DNA of 64,000 bases from CAYVUV01 sp964455095 (GTDB lineage: Bacteria; Desulfobacterota; Binatia; HRBIN30; CADEER01). The notes beneath the pieces were generated by a model. That model did no database searches. It had not been told where the DNA came from and saw only the letters and a program-made list of their open reading frames with translations. Location of the stretch: positions 1-64,000 of the forward strand of contig CAYVUV010000028.1 of assembly GCA_964455095.1 (NCBI GenBank), in the 5' to 3' direction. Each line of letters opens with the position of its first letter. Position 1 is the first letter of the stretch. The position numbers and the translations under genes were made by a program. Below, in pieces: positions 36,091 to 44,780 of this stretch.

Positions 36091-37008
36091 TCACCGTCGC
36101 GGTGCGGAGCCGAGGACCTGCTCGACTCGACCGACGACGTCGCGCAGATACGTCAGCGCGCGCTCAACGCTTTGCGCGGCGCCGCGCAGCTCGCCGGTGA
36201 GCGCGTTGAGGTCGGCGGGCGCGCTGGCGGAGCTCGGGCTGGGAGTGTCCGCGCCGCGTTTGATGATCGCCAGGAGCGATTGGGTTTCGGGCATGGGCTC
36301 GATGCCGAGCTCCTCCGCCAGGACGCGCTTGCACATGTCGTACTGCCGCGCGGCCCTGGCGCGTGCGCCGGTGGCTATGTGCAAGCGGATGAGCTCGCGA
36401 TGGATTTCTTCGCGCAACGGGTCGTGACGGAGGAGTTCTTCCGCGTGGGCGATCCCACGCTCCGGTGCGCCGTGGATTGCACGGTACCGAATCAAGCAGC
36501 CAAGGCTGTTCAGGTACATAGCGCGCAGCCGCTCGCGTTCGCGCAACGCCCAGTCGTCATAGACGCCGTCGAGGACGTCACCGGTGTACAGCTGCACGGC
36601 TTCTTCGAGTCGTGCGACAGCGGAGGCCGTGAGCGCCTCCTCGGAGGCGTCGATCACGGCACTGGCATGTCGCTCGAGGACGTCGACGTCGAGCCAGTAG
36701 GTGCTCAGAGCGTTGAAGCCGACCTCGCCGGCCGGCGTCGTGATGAGGTACGTGCCCCGGGGTACACCGGGCGGCTCGAGCACGCGCCGCAACCGCCACA
36801 GCGTGGTGTTCAGGCAGTTGCGCGCTGCTCCCTCATCGTGATCGCCCCAGAAGGTGCCCAAAAGGGACTCGCGGCTATGCGTGCGCCGCCGCTGAAGGAG
36901 CAGGTACGCCAACAAAATCTGCACTGCGCGCGTTGGGGTCTCGACGTCTGGCCCCCCTTCGTGGGCGATCTGGATTCCACCAAATAGTGAGACGCGCAGC
37001 AGACTCAT
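36091..37008 (-). CDS. SARP/BTAD-type transcriptional regulator
   Basis: 305 residues. The first 95 or so form the OmpR-like winged helix of SARPs: MSLLRVSLFGGIQI, TPTRAVQILLAYLLLQRRRT, then SRESLLGTFWGDHDEGAARN and CLNTTLWRLRRVLEPPG. Residues about 100-250 are the bacterial transcriptional activation domain with its TPR-like helices (WLDVDVLERHASAV, RLEEAVQLYTGDVLDG, ERERLRAMYLNSLGCL, ARQYDMCKRVLAEELGIEP). There is no NTPase domain, so it is a small SARP. The ATG at 37008 was chosen over one ten codons upstream because AAGAGGA precedes it at proper distance. It lies beside the eCIS operon and is the best candidate for its activator. Its promoter carries a repeated element also found at 8447 and 42019. 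Confidence 0.9.
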   Translation of the reverse strand: MSLLRVSLFGGIQIAHEGGPDVETPTRAVQILLAYLLLQRRRTHSRESLLGTFWGDHDEGAARNCLNTTLWRLRRVLEPPGVPRGTYLITTPAGEVGFNALSTYWLDVDVLERHASAVIDASEEALTASAVARLEEAVQLYTGDVLDGVYDDWALRERERLRAMYLNSLGCLIRYRAIHGAPERGIAHAEELLRHDPLREEIHRELIRLHIATGARARAARQYDMCKRVLAEELGIEPMPETQSLLAIIKRGADTPSPSSASAPADLNALTGELRGAAQSVERALTYLRDVVGRVEQVLGSAPRR

Positions 37009-37120
37009 CGTTGTGTCCTCTTGCTGTGCTTCCTTCAACGATTGGATGCCTCACCGCCGCCCCACCCGGCCCGCCTCCGTGCGGAGAAGGGGACAAGCGC
37101 TGAAATCGTCGGCGCAAGTC

Positions 37121-37188
37121 TCTTGCCGCGCCTGCCCACATCCGTCAATTGGGATTTCCCCTCAATCGAGCAGGGATTTCCCTTCTTG
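37121..37188 (-). promoter_or_regulatory. Conserved promoter-like element, copy 2, upstream of the SARP gene
   Basis: On the minus strand GGGAAATCCC occurs twice with a 22-bp period (two helical turns), the second followed at once by AATTGACGG, a 17-bp gap and CAAGAG. That is an activator-type layout: two boxes directly upstream of a -35. It lies 113 bp before the SARP start codon and also 80 bp before the divergent HD gene. The layout suits autoregulation. Confidence 0.55.
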
Positions 37189-37267
37189 AATTGCCCGCCG
37201 GCACTGGCGGAAATCGGCGCAGAAATGTCATTGCCCGCGGTCTGCGCCGCGGGGCAGGATGCTGCGC

Positions 37268-38041
37268 ATGAACGCATCCCGTCTCGGATTTGGAACGCTC
37301 GCGTGGGCGCGGGCAAACGGCGGCGCGCTGTCGTCCACGGAGCTGGTGCGCGAGATCGCCAAGGGCGCGCTCGTGGTCTTGCGGACAGCCCCGGCGCAGA
37401 TTCGCCAACGCCTCGGCATTCGCAACCCGCGCGCCTTTGCCTACGAGGTCGATCGCCTGCGCATTCCGGACTCGCGCATTGCCGCGCAGGCCGAGGAGCT
37501 GTGCCGCGAGGCGTCCTCACCGATGCTGGTCAATCACTGCCTGCGTACTTATGCGTGGGGGATGATTCTCGGCGCGCACGACGGCCTGCATCCCGATCCC
37601 GAGCTGCTCTATGTGGCGGCACTGCTGCACGACCTGGCGCTCACCGAGCAGTTTCGCGGCTGCAATCCGATGCCCTGTTTCGGCGCCCGCGGCGCGATCC
37701 TGGCGCGCGACTGGGCGGCGGAGCACGGCTGGCCGGAGCCGCGGTGCACGACGTTGGCCGATGCGATCTGCCTGCATCTGAATGTCGTGGTCCCTCCCGA
37801 GCGCGGTCCGGAGGCGCAGCTGCTGCAGGCAGGCGCGGGGCTCGACGTCATCGGGCTGCGCCACTGGCAGCTCGCGCCGCAGACCGTCGCTGCGGTGCTG
37901 GCGCGCTATCCGCGCCACGACATGAAGAAGGTCGCCTACCCCCTCTTTGCGGCCGAGTCTCATCGCCGCACACGGGCGCAGCTGCTGAGCCGCTGGCTCA
38001 TGTTCGGCCCGCTCGTGCGCCACGCCGTGTTCGACGAATAG
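37268..38041 (+). CDS. HD domain protein
   Basis: 257 residues. The metal-binding HD pattern is visible as NHCLRTYAWGMILG (His), then LYVAALLHDLALTEQFRG (His-Asp) and a later Asp in LDVIGLRHWQLAP; spacing is like the cyanamide hydratase-type HD proteins. The substrate is unknown. AGGA eight bases before the ATG at 37268 supports that start; an ATG three codons upstream is possible. It is divergent from the SARP gene, with promoter element copy 2 between them, and converges with the patatin gene. Confidence 0.8.
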   Translation: MNASRLGFGTLAWARANGGALSSTELVREIAKGALVVLRTAPAQIRQRLGIRNPRAFAYEVDRLRIPDSRIAAQAEELCREASSPMLVNHCLRTYAWGMILGAHDGLHPDPELLYVAALLHDLALTEQFRGCNPMPCFGARGAILARDWAAEHGWPEPRCTTLADAICLHLNVVVPPERGPEAQLLQAGAGLDVIGLRHWQLAPQTVAAVLARYPRHDMKKVAYPLFAAESHRRTRAQLLSRWLMFGPLVRHAVFDE

Positions 38042-38064
38042 AGTTTTCTTCCGCGGGCTGAGGC

Positions 38065-38090
38065 GCGGCCATCGCGAAAGATGCGGCCGC
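38065..38090. terminator. Hairpin between convergent HD and patatin genes
   Basis: GCGGCC and GGCCGC enclose 14 bases that partly pair (ATC/GAT). It lies between two convergent stops, a usual place for a shared terminator, but no T-tract follows on either strand. Confidence 0.25.
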
Positions 38091-38140
38091 TGAGTGCTGC
38101 TCAGTGAGCCGGATCCCGCCTGTCCATCCGGATCCCGCGC

Positions 38141-41100
38141 TCACGGCTCGGCCGTCGCGATCGAGCCGGTCGGCAGCCACAGTTCGATCACGCGCGGCGT
38201 CGCCTTGAGCGAGGTCGGCAGCGGTCGAATCGCCACTTCGACGCCGGGTGCGAACAGCTGGCCGCCTGCCTCGCGCAGAAAGGCCTCAGCGCATGCGCGC
38301 GCCGCGGCGTCGTGCACGAGCAGCGTCGGCTTCCTCCAGCGGGACGGTGGCGCGACGCCGCGGCGCTCGGCGCTGCGCACGACGTTCTCGACGGCGGGAA
38401 TACGCTTGCGCAGATCGCTGTCGATCGGCAAGGACTTGAAGCGCTCGATGACCGCCTCTCGCGTTTCCTCATCATAAACTTGCGTATACAGGGTCACGCC
38501 GCGGCGCAGGCACTCCTGGATGGCGGGCATGGATGGGGCTTGCACGGGGGCAACCTGGGCATCGACAGGCCCCGGGACATCGGCCGGCATTGATGGCACG
38601 GGTGATGGGATGCTCGACGCGGGCGCGGCCGCGATGACCACGCTGTCCTCCGCCTGCTCCGGGCACGAACGGCGATCCAGCGGACGCGGGTACGTGCTCC
38701 GGCACGTCGGATGCCAGTAGTCCGGCGGGACATCGGTAGTAATCCACCGGGGGACACCGCACAGCGTGCCACCTGGCGCCGCCGCGGCACCGACCGTGTC
38801 GACACCTTCGCAATACTTCCCGAAGGCGCGCACCACGGCGTCGTAGCGGAACTGCGATTGCCGATCCATGCGCGCGTCCGCGATCCCGAGCAGCTCGGAG
38901 GCCTGCGTCTTGACCGCCAGCGGGACCGCTTCAGGATCGGGTGTCCCCAATGGCGCGGACGCAGCGAGATAGCGTTCGGCATTGACGATCGTCGTCATTT
39001 GGCTCTGGCGGTAGGCGTCGTGCTCTTTGCGCACCTGATCGACGACTTGCCACGTCGCCAGCAGCAGCGTGCTCGCTGCGCCGACGCCGAGGGTGGTCCC
39101 GATCGCGGCGGCGGGCACCGAGCGGCGCCAGAACGGCACGGTGCGCGCGTCCGGCGCCGGCGGGATCGCCAGCGGCTTGCGCAAGCGCGTCAGTTGCGTT
39201 GTGTCGTCGGTCGCGGGCTTGAGCCAGCCGGGCAGACGAGCCAGCCACGACTCGCGCAACTCGTGGCCGAAATCGAAGCCGAGACGCTGGTAGCTCTCCC
39301 ATTGCGCCTCGTCGAAAAACTGGTCGCCGGTTGCCTGTTGCGGAAAATCCGGGTTGCGCAACGCGTAGCCGAGCAGGTCGGCGTCGAGTGCCGTGTGCAG
39401 ATTCGGCTTGACGACGAGCAGGGTGCCGATCTTCGCGCCGGCGCCCTCGTCGCAGTAGCGGATGCGCGCGAGCAGCACGCCGCGCTCGGACGTGTTCGAC
39501 GCCAGGTCCTCGGGTGACAACACGGTCAGCTCGGCGCCGGAGAGATCGAAGCGCTTGACCGCATCCTCGCGCGTGTAGAACTCGATCTCGGCGCCGAAGT
39601 CGATCCGGGCCTTGCGCACGAGGTTATCGAGATCGCCGAGCTCGAAGCGCGCGTCCGCGCCGCAGTCGGCGAGCACGATGAAATCGAGCCGCCGGCGCAG
39701 CAGCGGATACACGGCCGTATTCTCAAAATGGCCTCCGTCGGACAGATACCACCACGGCTGCTGGATGCCGCCATAGCGCGCCCGCGCCTCGCTGAGCAGC
39801 AGCCGCGGCTTGGGCAGGTGACGCCAGCACCATGCATCGACGCCTTTCGGCTGACGCGCGCTGCGCTGCGCCATGGGGATCGGTGGCTTGCGCAACCAGT
39901 AGCCCAAGCGTACGCCCAGCAAGAACAACGTCATCGCCCAGCCGCTCGAGGTGTACGAGCCGGCACCCGGCGCCGCCGCCGCGCCCGAGATCGCAATCCA
40001 GCGGCCGAGCGTACCGAAATCGTCACCCGCGCGGAGCGGGTGAAAGCAGTTGCGCCCCCATTCGAAACCGCGCGCGCTGACCGTCATCATGCAGCCCTTG
40101 CGGTCGGCGTTGTAGAGATCGCTGCTGTCGTCGCGGGTCTGGTTGAGGCAGGTGTTGATCAGGTGGATCGGTCCGCCGTTCGCCTCCGGTCGATGGTTGC
40201 CGAGCGCGATATCATCGCCCTCGATCACTTCGGTGACGCTGTGCATGTCGCTCAGGGCCGATTCGCCGGTGCGTTCGTCGGGCGGCACCGCCTCGCGCCC
40301 CTCGCCGGTAGCACTCCGCTGCCGGCCCGCCGCGAAGCGCGCGGAATTGCCGACGGAGAGCCAGGCCCGGGTCAGGCGCGCGCGGTAAAAGCTGTGTAGT
40401 GAGGATGCATTGACGGATTCCGCGAGCGACGCGGACAGGAGGAACCAGGCAGTGGTGACGGCGACGATGACCAGCGCACGCAGCGGTTCGCTCCACGCAT
40501 CGAGCGGCGGCCACGGCGGTCCGGCGAAGACAAACCACTGGACGAACGACAGCCATGCCAGGAGCAGCAACAAGCCGAGCGCGAAACCAAGCGCATTGAG
40601 CAGACGTGAGCGCCAGTCGAAGCGCGAGGCGGTCGCCGCACTTTCCAGCTTTTGCAGCGGCTCGGCCAGCGCGCGCAACAGCGCCACACCGACCCCGGTC
40701 ACGCCCAGTCCGCCGAACAGCCAGCGCGAGAACTCCGACCCGGCCGTGTGCGCCAGGACGATGAAGATCTTCCAACTCAGGAAGTCGAGCACGCCGATGA
40801 CTGCCAGTGCGGCCGCCGCGAGTGTGCAGCGCCGGAGCGCGTGCGTGAGCCGGTTGCGCTCGCGCGCGACGCCGAGGGAGGTGCGTGCCGCCCCGCGCAT
40901 GCGAACCAGCGTGCTCGCGTAGCGCACGAGGACTCCGCCGAGCACCAGCAGGATGGGCAGCTGCAGGGGGACGCTGGAGACGATCGGCAAGGTGATGCGG
41001 CCGAGCAGCAGCGCAGCGCCCAGTCCGACGAGCAGCACGAACACGATGCCGTCGCGCCAGACGGGGCCGGCACGGCGCGGCGTGGCGCCGGCCGGCGTGT

Positions 41101-41797
41101 CGGGGACGTCACGTGCGATCCAGTACGACAGCATCGTGCCGGGTGCGGCGGTCAGCCAGACGAGGACCGCAATCGGCCACCATGCCGATCCCCACGCCCC
41201 CCAGGTGGTGACATCGAACCAACCCCATTCGTTCTGCAGCAGATGCGGCAGCACGACGCCGACGCCGGCCAGCAGGGCGACGAAGGCGAACTCGATGTGC
41301 ACGGCAATCCACGCGCGCAGGTACGTAACCACCGCCATGCCGAGATCGCGCGAGCCGGCCGGTGTGAGATAACGGCCGTTGCGGCGCAGCCACCACATCA
41401 CCAGCGAATCGGTACGACCCAGCGCGTTCTGCGCACGCTCGATGCCGATCGATGCGACGAGACGGCCGAGCATCCCGCCCGTGAAGCCGCCGCCGGAAAC
41501 GGTCGAGAGATAGTCGATGCGTTTGAGCAGGCCGTGGCTGGCGAGTCCGCGCACGACGCCGAGAGCGAACGTCGCGCTGCGGATGCCGCCACCCGACAGC
41601 GCCAGCCCGACCGTCGTCCGCTCGACCGCCCCCGGTTCATCGGGCCAGGCCAGGCGCCGCCGTTTCACTATCGCCTTCTGCTCGTCGGCGAGGAGATCCG
41701 CGAACTCCGCGTCGCGCGGCATGTCCGCCGCGGCCGGCTCCGCGCCGCCGGCTTGCGTTTCATTGTGGCCTCCGCCTGGTTTCCCTGTTGTCAGCAT
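38141..41797 (-). CDS. Large polytopic patatin-like phospholipase
   Basis: 1218 residues. The patatin oxyanion loop is LALSGGGIRSATF (68-77 region) and the nucleophile lies in LSTVSGGGFTGG (Ser near 101). The catalytic Asp is in LSDGGHFENTAVYPLLRRR at about 688. Between nucleophile and Asp are about eight hydrophobic segments (for example FAFVALLAGVGVVLPHLL, IVFVLLVGLGAALLLGRI, ALGFALGLLLLLAWLSFV), and a last one lies near 905 (IGTTLGVGAASTLLLATW). The catalytic domain is thus split around a membrane part, as in a class of large bacterial patatins. The C-terminal 300 residues are not recognised. ATG 41797 has GGGGAG upstream; 41830 is an alternative. Its upstream region holds promoter element copy 3. 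Confidence 0.85.
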   Translation of the reverse strand: MLTTGKPGGGHNETQAGGAEPAAADMPRDAEFADLLADEQKAIVKRRRLAWPDEPGAVERTTVGLALSGGGIRSATFALGVVRGLASHGLLKRIDYLSTVSGGGFTGGMLGRLVASIGIERAQNALGRTDSLVMWWLRRNGRYLTPAGSRDLGMAVVTYLRAWIAVHIEFAFVALLAGVGVVLPHLLQNEWGWFDVTTWGAWGSAWWPIAVLVWLTAAPGTMLSYWIARDVPDTPAGATPRRAGPVWRDGIVFVLLVGLGAALLLGRITLPIVSSVPLQLPILLVLGGVLVRYASTLVRMRGAARTSLGVARERNRLTHALRRCTLAAAALAVIGVLDFLSWKIFIVLAHTAGSEFSRWLFGGLGVTGVGVALLRALAEPLQKLESAATASRFDWRSRLLNALGFALGLLLLLAWLSFVQWFVFAGPPWPPLDAWSEPLRALVIVAVTTAWFLLSASLAESVNASSLHSFYRARLTRAWLSVGNSARFAAGRQRSATGEGREAVPPDERTGESALSDMHSVTEVIEGDDIALGNHRPEANGGPIHLINTCLNQTRDDSSDLYNADRKGCMMTVSARGFEWGRNCFHPLRAGDDFGTLGRWIAISGAAAAPGAGSYTSSGWAMTLFLLGVRLGYWLRKPPIPMAQRSARQPKGVDAWCWRHLPKPRLLLSEARARYGGIQQPWWYLSDGGHFENTAVYPLLRRRLDFIVLADCGADARFELGDLDNLVRKARIDFGAEIEFYTREDAVKRFDLSGAELTVLSPEDLASNTSERGVLLARIRYCDEGAGAKIGTLLVVKPNLHTALDADLLGYALRNPDFPQQATGDQFFDEAQWESYQRLGFDFGHELRESWLARLPGWLKPATDDTTQLTRLRKPLAIPPAPDARTVPFWRRSVPAAAIGTTLGVGAASTLLLATWQVVDQVRKEHDAYRQSQMTTIVNAERYLAASAPLGTPDPEAVPLAVKTQASELLGIADARMDRQSQFRYDAVVRAFGKYCEGVDTVGAAAAPGGTLCGVPRWITTDVPPDYWHPTCRSTYPRPLDRRSCPEQAEDSVVIAAAPASSIPSPVPSMPADVPGPVDAQVAPVQAPSMPAIQECLRRGVTLYTQVYDEETREAVIERFKSLPIDSDLRKRIPAVENVVRSAERRGVAPPSRWRKPTLLVHDAAARACAEAFLREAGGQLFAPGVEVAIRPLPTSLKATPRVIELWLPTGSIATAEP

Positions 41798-42161
41798 GGT
41801 GGTTCTCCCCGCCGGGTGTAGCGAGCTCAAAGGCGCACGCAGTCCTGTGCGCCGGCGCGATAGGTGTAGGTGCCGATGCGCCCGCTCGCTTCTATGGCCC
41901 CCAATAGCGAATGCGCAGCAGAATCATCGTTGCGTTGCCTCCAACGTCGACGCATCGTCGCTCGACCGACGTAATACGGAGCCAGGGCGCCCCCAAGCTC
42001 ATTTCACGACTGTCCCGTATTGCCGCGGCATCGGCTCGACCGTCAATTGGGACTTCCCCTAGGCCGAGCCGGGATCTCCCGGGCGCGGCGATGGACCCAA
42101 CGTTGACGTATCCAACATTGGCGTATACAAACGATTACAATGTGACCGAGAGGGCTCTCGA
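41798..42161. other. Intergenic region with a remnant of a SARP gene start
   Basis: A 364-bp divergent spacer. On the minus strand from 41927 it reads ATG ATT CTG CTG CGC ATT, close to the start of the SARP gene (ATG AGT CTG CTG CGC GTC), and the match extends upstream through CAACGATGA and on to promoter element copy 3. The coding match stops after about 12 codons at an in-frame TAG. It looks like a dead copy of a SARP promoter and start codon that now lies in front of the patatin gene. Confidence 0.45.
42019..42086 (-). promoter_or_regulatory. Conserved promoter-like element, copy 3, upstream of the patatin gene
   Basis: Minus strand: GGGAGATCCC, then 12 bp, then GGGAAGTCCC, AATTGACGG, 17 bp and GCAATAC. 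It has the same two-box, 22-bp-period layout as the SARP copy. It lies 113 bp before the remnant SARP start and about 240 bp before the patatin start codon. Confidence 0.5.
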
Positions 42162-43361
42162 ATGGTAACGACAGCCAGCGATTCGAAGGATGGCGCCGCC
42201 GTGGTGGCTCGCGGGACGGCGCGGCTCGTATTCGAGGCCGTGGAGCAGGCGACCCGCATCGTCGAGGGGATGCACGCCAACATCGCCGCCGTTCCGGTGC
42301 CCTTCGGCGGACGTCCGCGCGACCGGGCGCGGGGCCTCTCCGGTCTCATCTACGGGGGCATCCGCTGGGTGACCGGCGCGGCCGGCGCGGCCGTGGACCT
42401 GCCGCTGGGTTTGCTCAGCGGCCCCACCCAGCCGCAGCCGCACGGCGGGGGCCTGCAAAGCGCGCTCAACGGGGTGATCGGCGATCACCTGCACGCCACT
42501 GAGAACCCGCTCGCCATCCCGATGCAGTTCCGCGCCGACGGTCAGGTGCTTCCGCTCGAGCGCGGCGCGCTGGCGGACGCGGTGCCTGCAGTCAGCGGCA
42601 AGCTCGTGGTGCTCGCGCACGGCCTGTGCATGAGCGCCGGCCAGTGGGCGCGCAACGGCCACGACCACGGCGCCGAGCTGGCCCGCGAGACCGGTTGCAC
42701 GCCGGTCTATCTCCAGTACAACAGCGGCCGCCACGTCTCCGAGAACGGCCGACTCCTCGCGGCGCTCCTCGAGCAGCTGATCGCGTCGTGGCCGCGACCG
42801 GTCGAAGAGCTTTCCATCCTCGGCCACAGCATGGGTGGGCTCATCGCACGCAGTGCCCATCACTACGCGGTGGCCGACGGCCTGACCTGGCCGCGCCATC
42901 TGCGCCGGATCGTCTTCCTCGGCACCCCGCACCATGGCGCCCCGCTCGAGCGCGCCGGCCACCGATTCCAAAGCGCCGTCCAGCTCAGCCCGTATCTCGC
43001 CTCTCTGGCGCGGCTGGGAATGCTGCGCAGCGCGGGCATCACCGATCTGCGCCACGGCAACCTCGTCGACGAAGACTGGAACGGCGCCGACCGCTTCGAG
43101 ATAGCGGAGGATCGCCGCCGCCACGTTCCATTGCCAGCCGATGTCGATTGCTACGCCGTCGCGGCGAGGCTCTCGGATCGGTTCGGCAGCCTGGGCGATG
43201 GCCTGGTGCCGGTGGCGAGCGCGCTGGGCGAGCACGGCGATCCGGCGCGCGCGCTCTCCTTCTCCGAGTCGCGTCGCTGGATCGGATCGGGTCTCGGGCA
43301 TCTCGATCTGCTCGATCGGCCGGAGGTGTACGCAGCCATCCGGCGCTGGTTCACGACCTGA
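42162..43361 (+). CDS. Lipase-like alpha/beta hydrolase (PGAP1/esterase type)
   Basis: 399 residues. KLVVLAHGLCMSAGQW holds the oxyanion HG, ELSILGHSMGGLIARSAHHY is the GxSxG elbow, and FLGTPHHGAPLERAG is the segment that follows in PGAP1-like lipases and polyester depolymerase relatives. A candidate acid is in SLGDGLVPVASALG and the His in GSGLGHLDLLDRP. The first 110 residues form a helical lead region without signal peptide. It is divergent from the patatin gene. Substrate unknown; a neutral lipid or polyester is plausible. Confidence 0.82.
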   Translation: MVTTASDSKDGAAVVARGTARLVFEAVEQATRIVEGMHANIAAVPVPFGGRPRDRARGLSGLIYGGIRWVTGAAGAAVDLPLGLLSGPTQPQPHGGGLQSALNGVIGDHLHATENPLAIPMQFRADGQVLPLERGALADAVPAVSGKLVVLAHGLCMSAGQWARNGHDHGAELARETGCTPVYLQYNSGRHVSENGRLLAALLEQLIASWPRPVEELSILGHSMGGLIARSAHHYAVADGLTWPRHLRRIVFLGTPHHGAPLERAGHRFQSAVQLSPYLASLARLGMLRSAGITDLRHGNLVDEDWNGADRFEIAEDRRRHVPLPADVDCYAVAARLSDRFGSLGDGLVPVASALGEHGDPARALSFSESRRWIGSGLGHLDLLDRPEVYAAIRRWFTT

Positions 43362-43517
43362 GCCCGATGCCGGCGCCTGGCGCGCCGTTTAGCGCTGGGG
43401 AGATTCCGCAGTCGCGCCATCGATTGCTTTCCGCCGCGGCCTCCAGCAAAGAGGCGACGTGGCGCCGCGTATATCGGGTGTGGTCGACGAGACGGTGGCA
43501 CACGGAGGGAGCTGAGC

Positions 43518-44528
43518 GTGGCCAGAGCGGGCAGGCGATCGGCCCTCGGCAACGCGTTCATCGGCTTCGTCAGCCTGCTGACGGTCGGCGTCGTGGGCTA
43601 CATGACCATCGAGGGGGCAAGCTTCCTCGATGCCCTGTTCATGACGGTCACGACCGTCTCGACCGTCGGCTATCGCGAGGTGGTGCCGCTCAGCACCACC
43701 GGGCGGGTGTTCACCATGGGTCTCATCCTGGGCGGCCTCGGCGTGGTTTTCTACGGCGCCTCTTTGGTCGCCGGCGATGTGATCGAAGGGCGGCTCCAAG
43801 GAGTCTTGGGGAGGCGTAAGGTGCAGCGACAAATCGACCAGCTCGCCGGGCATTACATCGTCTGCGGTTTCGGGCGCATGGGGCGCATCGTCTGCAAGGA
43901 GCTGGCGGAGCGGCCGGTCCCCTTCGTCGTGATCGAGAGCGCGCCCGAGGCGCTCCGCGGTCTCCAGGAGGAGCAATTCCTCTATGTGGAAGGCGACGCG
44001 ACCGAGGACGACGTGCTCGTCGCCGCCGGCATCAGCCGGGCGCGCGGGCTGGTGAGCGCGCTGTCGAAGGACTCGGACAACGTCTACGCCGTGCTCACCG
44101 CCCGCGAGCTCAACCGCGAGCTGCTCATCGTCGCGCGCGCCGAGGACGCGCGCAGCGAAACCAAGCTGCTGCACGCCGGGGCGACGCGGGTGGTGTCGCC
44201 GTACGTCATCGGCGCCTCGCGCATGGCGGGCGCGCTGCTGCGGCCGGCAGTGCTCGACGTCATCGACCTGGCGACGCACTACCGCACCATGGAGCTGAAG
44301 ATCGAGGAGCTGGCCGTCGCCTCCGGCGGGCCGGGCGCCGGCGAGACCCTGCGCAGCTCGGGTCTGTGCGAGCAGACCAGCTTCATCGTCATCGCCATCA
44401 AGAAGGCGAGCGGCGAGATGCTCTTCAACCCGTCACCGGAGACGCGCATCGACGCCGGCGATCGCCTGGTGGTGATGGGACAGACCGCGAGCCTGACGGC
44501 GCTCGAAGATCGGCTGCGCACCGCCTAG
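43518..44528 (+). CDS. Potassium channel protein with TrkA-N/TrkA-C regulatory domains
   Basis: 336 residues from a GTG preceded by GGAGGGAG. Two membrane helices (about 11-28 and 66-86) flank the pore loop, whose filter is TVSTVGYRE (TVGY at 49-52). A Rossmann RCK domain follows: HYIVCGFGRMGRIVCKEL (GxGxxG), VIESAPEALRGL, YVEGDATEDDVLVAAGISRA. A TrkA-C domain ends the protein (ELAVASGGPGAGETLRSSGL, RIDAGDRLVVMGQTASL). The first helix begins unusually close to the N-terminus. It is expected to work as a tetrameric K+ channel of the inner membrane gated by nucleotide or ions. Confidence 0.92.
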   Translation: MARAGRRSALGNAFIGFVSLLTVGVVGYMTIEGASFLDALFMTVTTVSTVGYREVVPLSTTGRVFTMGLILGGLGVVFYGASLVAGDVIEGRLQGVLGRRKVQRQIDQLAGHYIVCGFGRMGRIVCKELAERPVPFVVIESAPEALRGLQEEQFLYVEGDATEDDVLVAAGISRARGLVSALSKDSDNVYAVLTARELNRELLIVARAEDARSETKLLHAGATRVVSPYVIGASRMAGALLRPAVLDVIDLATHYRTMELKIEELAVASGGPGAGETLRSSGLCEQTSFIVIAIKKASGEMLFNPSPETRIDAGDRLVVMGQTASLTALEDRLRTA

Positions 44529-44567
44529 TGCTGCGTCTCTCAGCTTTCTAGCGAGGTATCCTCCAAG

Positions 44568-44729
44568 GGTTCCTTCTCCCGGATTGGGAGAAGGACAGGA
44601 TAAGGGGGATACAATTGATCGGCGAAGCCACCATGGCCTTGCAGCTCGTTCAAGACCGTCGGCTTCATTGGTGGCCTTCGGCGCAGGCTAATCCCCCTCA
44701 CCTTAATCCTCTCCCATCCGGGAGAGGAG
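44568..44729. repeat. Dispersed double-hairpin element, copy 1
   Basis: About 162 bp. The left end is a hairpin TCCTTCTCCC-GGATT-GGGAGAAGGA, the right end a hairpin TCCTCTCCC-ATCC-GGGAGAGGA. The inner part carries CGGCGAAGCCA and GTGGCCTTCGGCGC as partial inverted repeats. Two further copies lie at 56031-56193 (inverted) and 60314-60476. It codes for nothing and fills most of the gap between the channel gene and the wax-ester synthase gene. Confidence 0.75.
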
Positions 44730-44780
44730 ACCAGCGGCAGATACGTTGCTCAACAGGGGAACCGTGCGGAGGTGGTCGAG

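Noticed and set aside
36016..36987. Long open frame on the plus strand opposite the SARP gene
   Set aside because: The minus-strand product has a full SARP/BTAD pattern; the plus-strand frame is the usual antisense shadow of high-GC coding DNA.
40652..41821. Long plus-strand frame opposite the patatin N-terminal half
   Set aside because: Low-complexity, Arg/Gln/Asp-rich translation with no domain, mirrored on a clear patatin gene.
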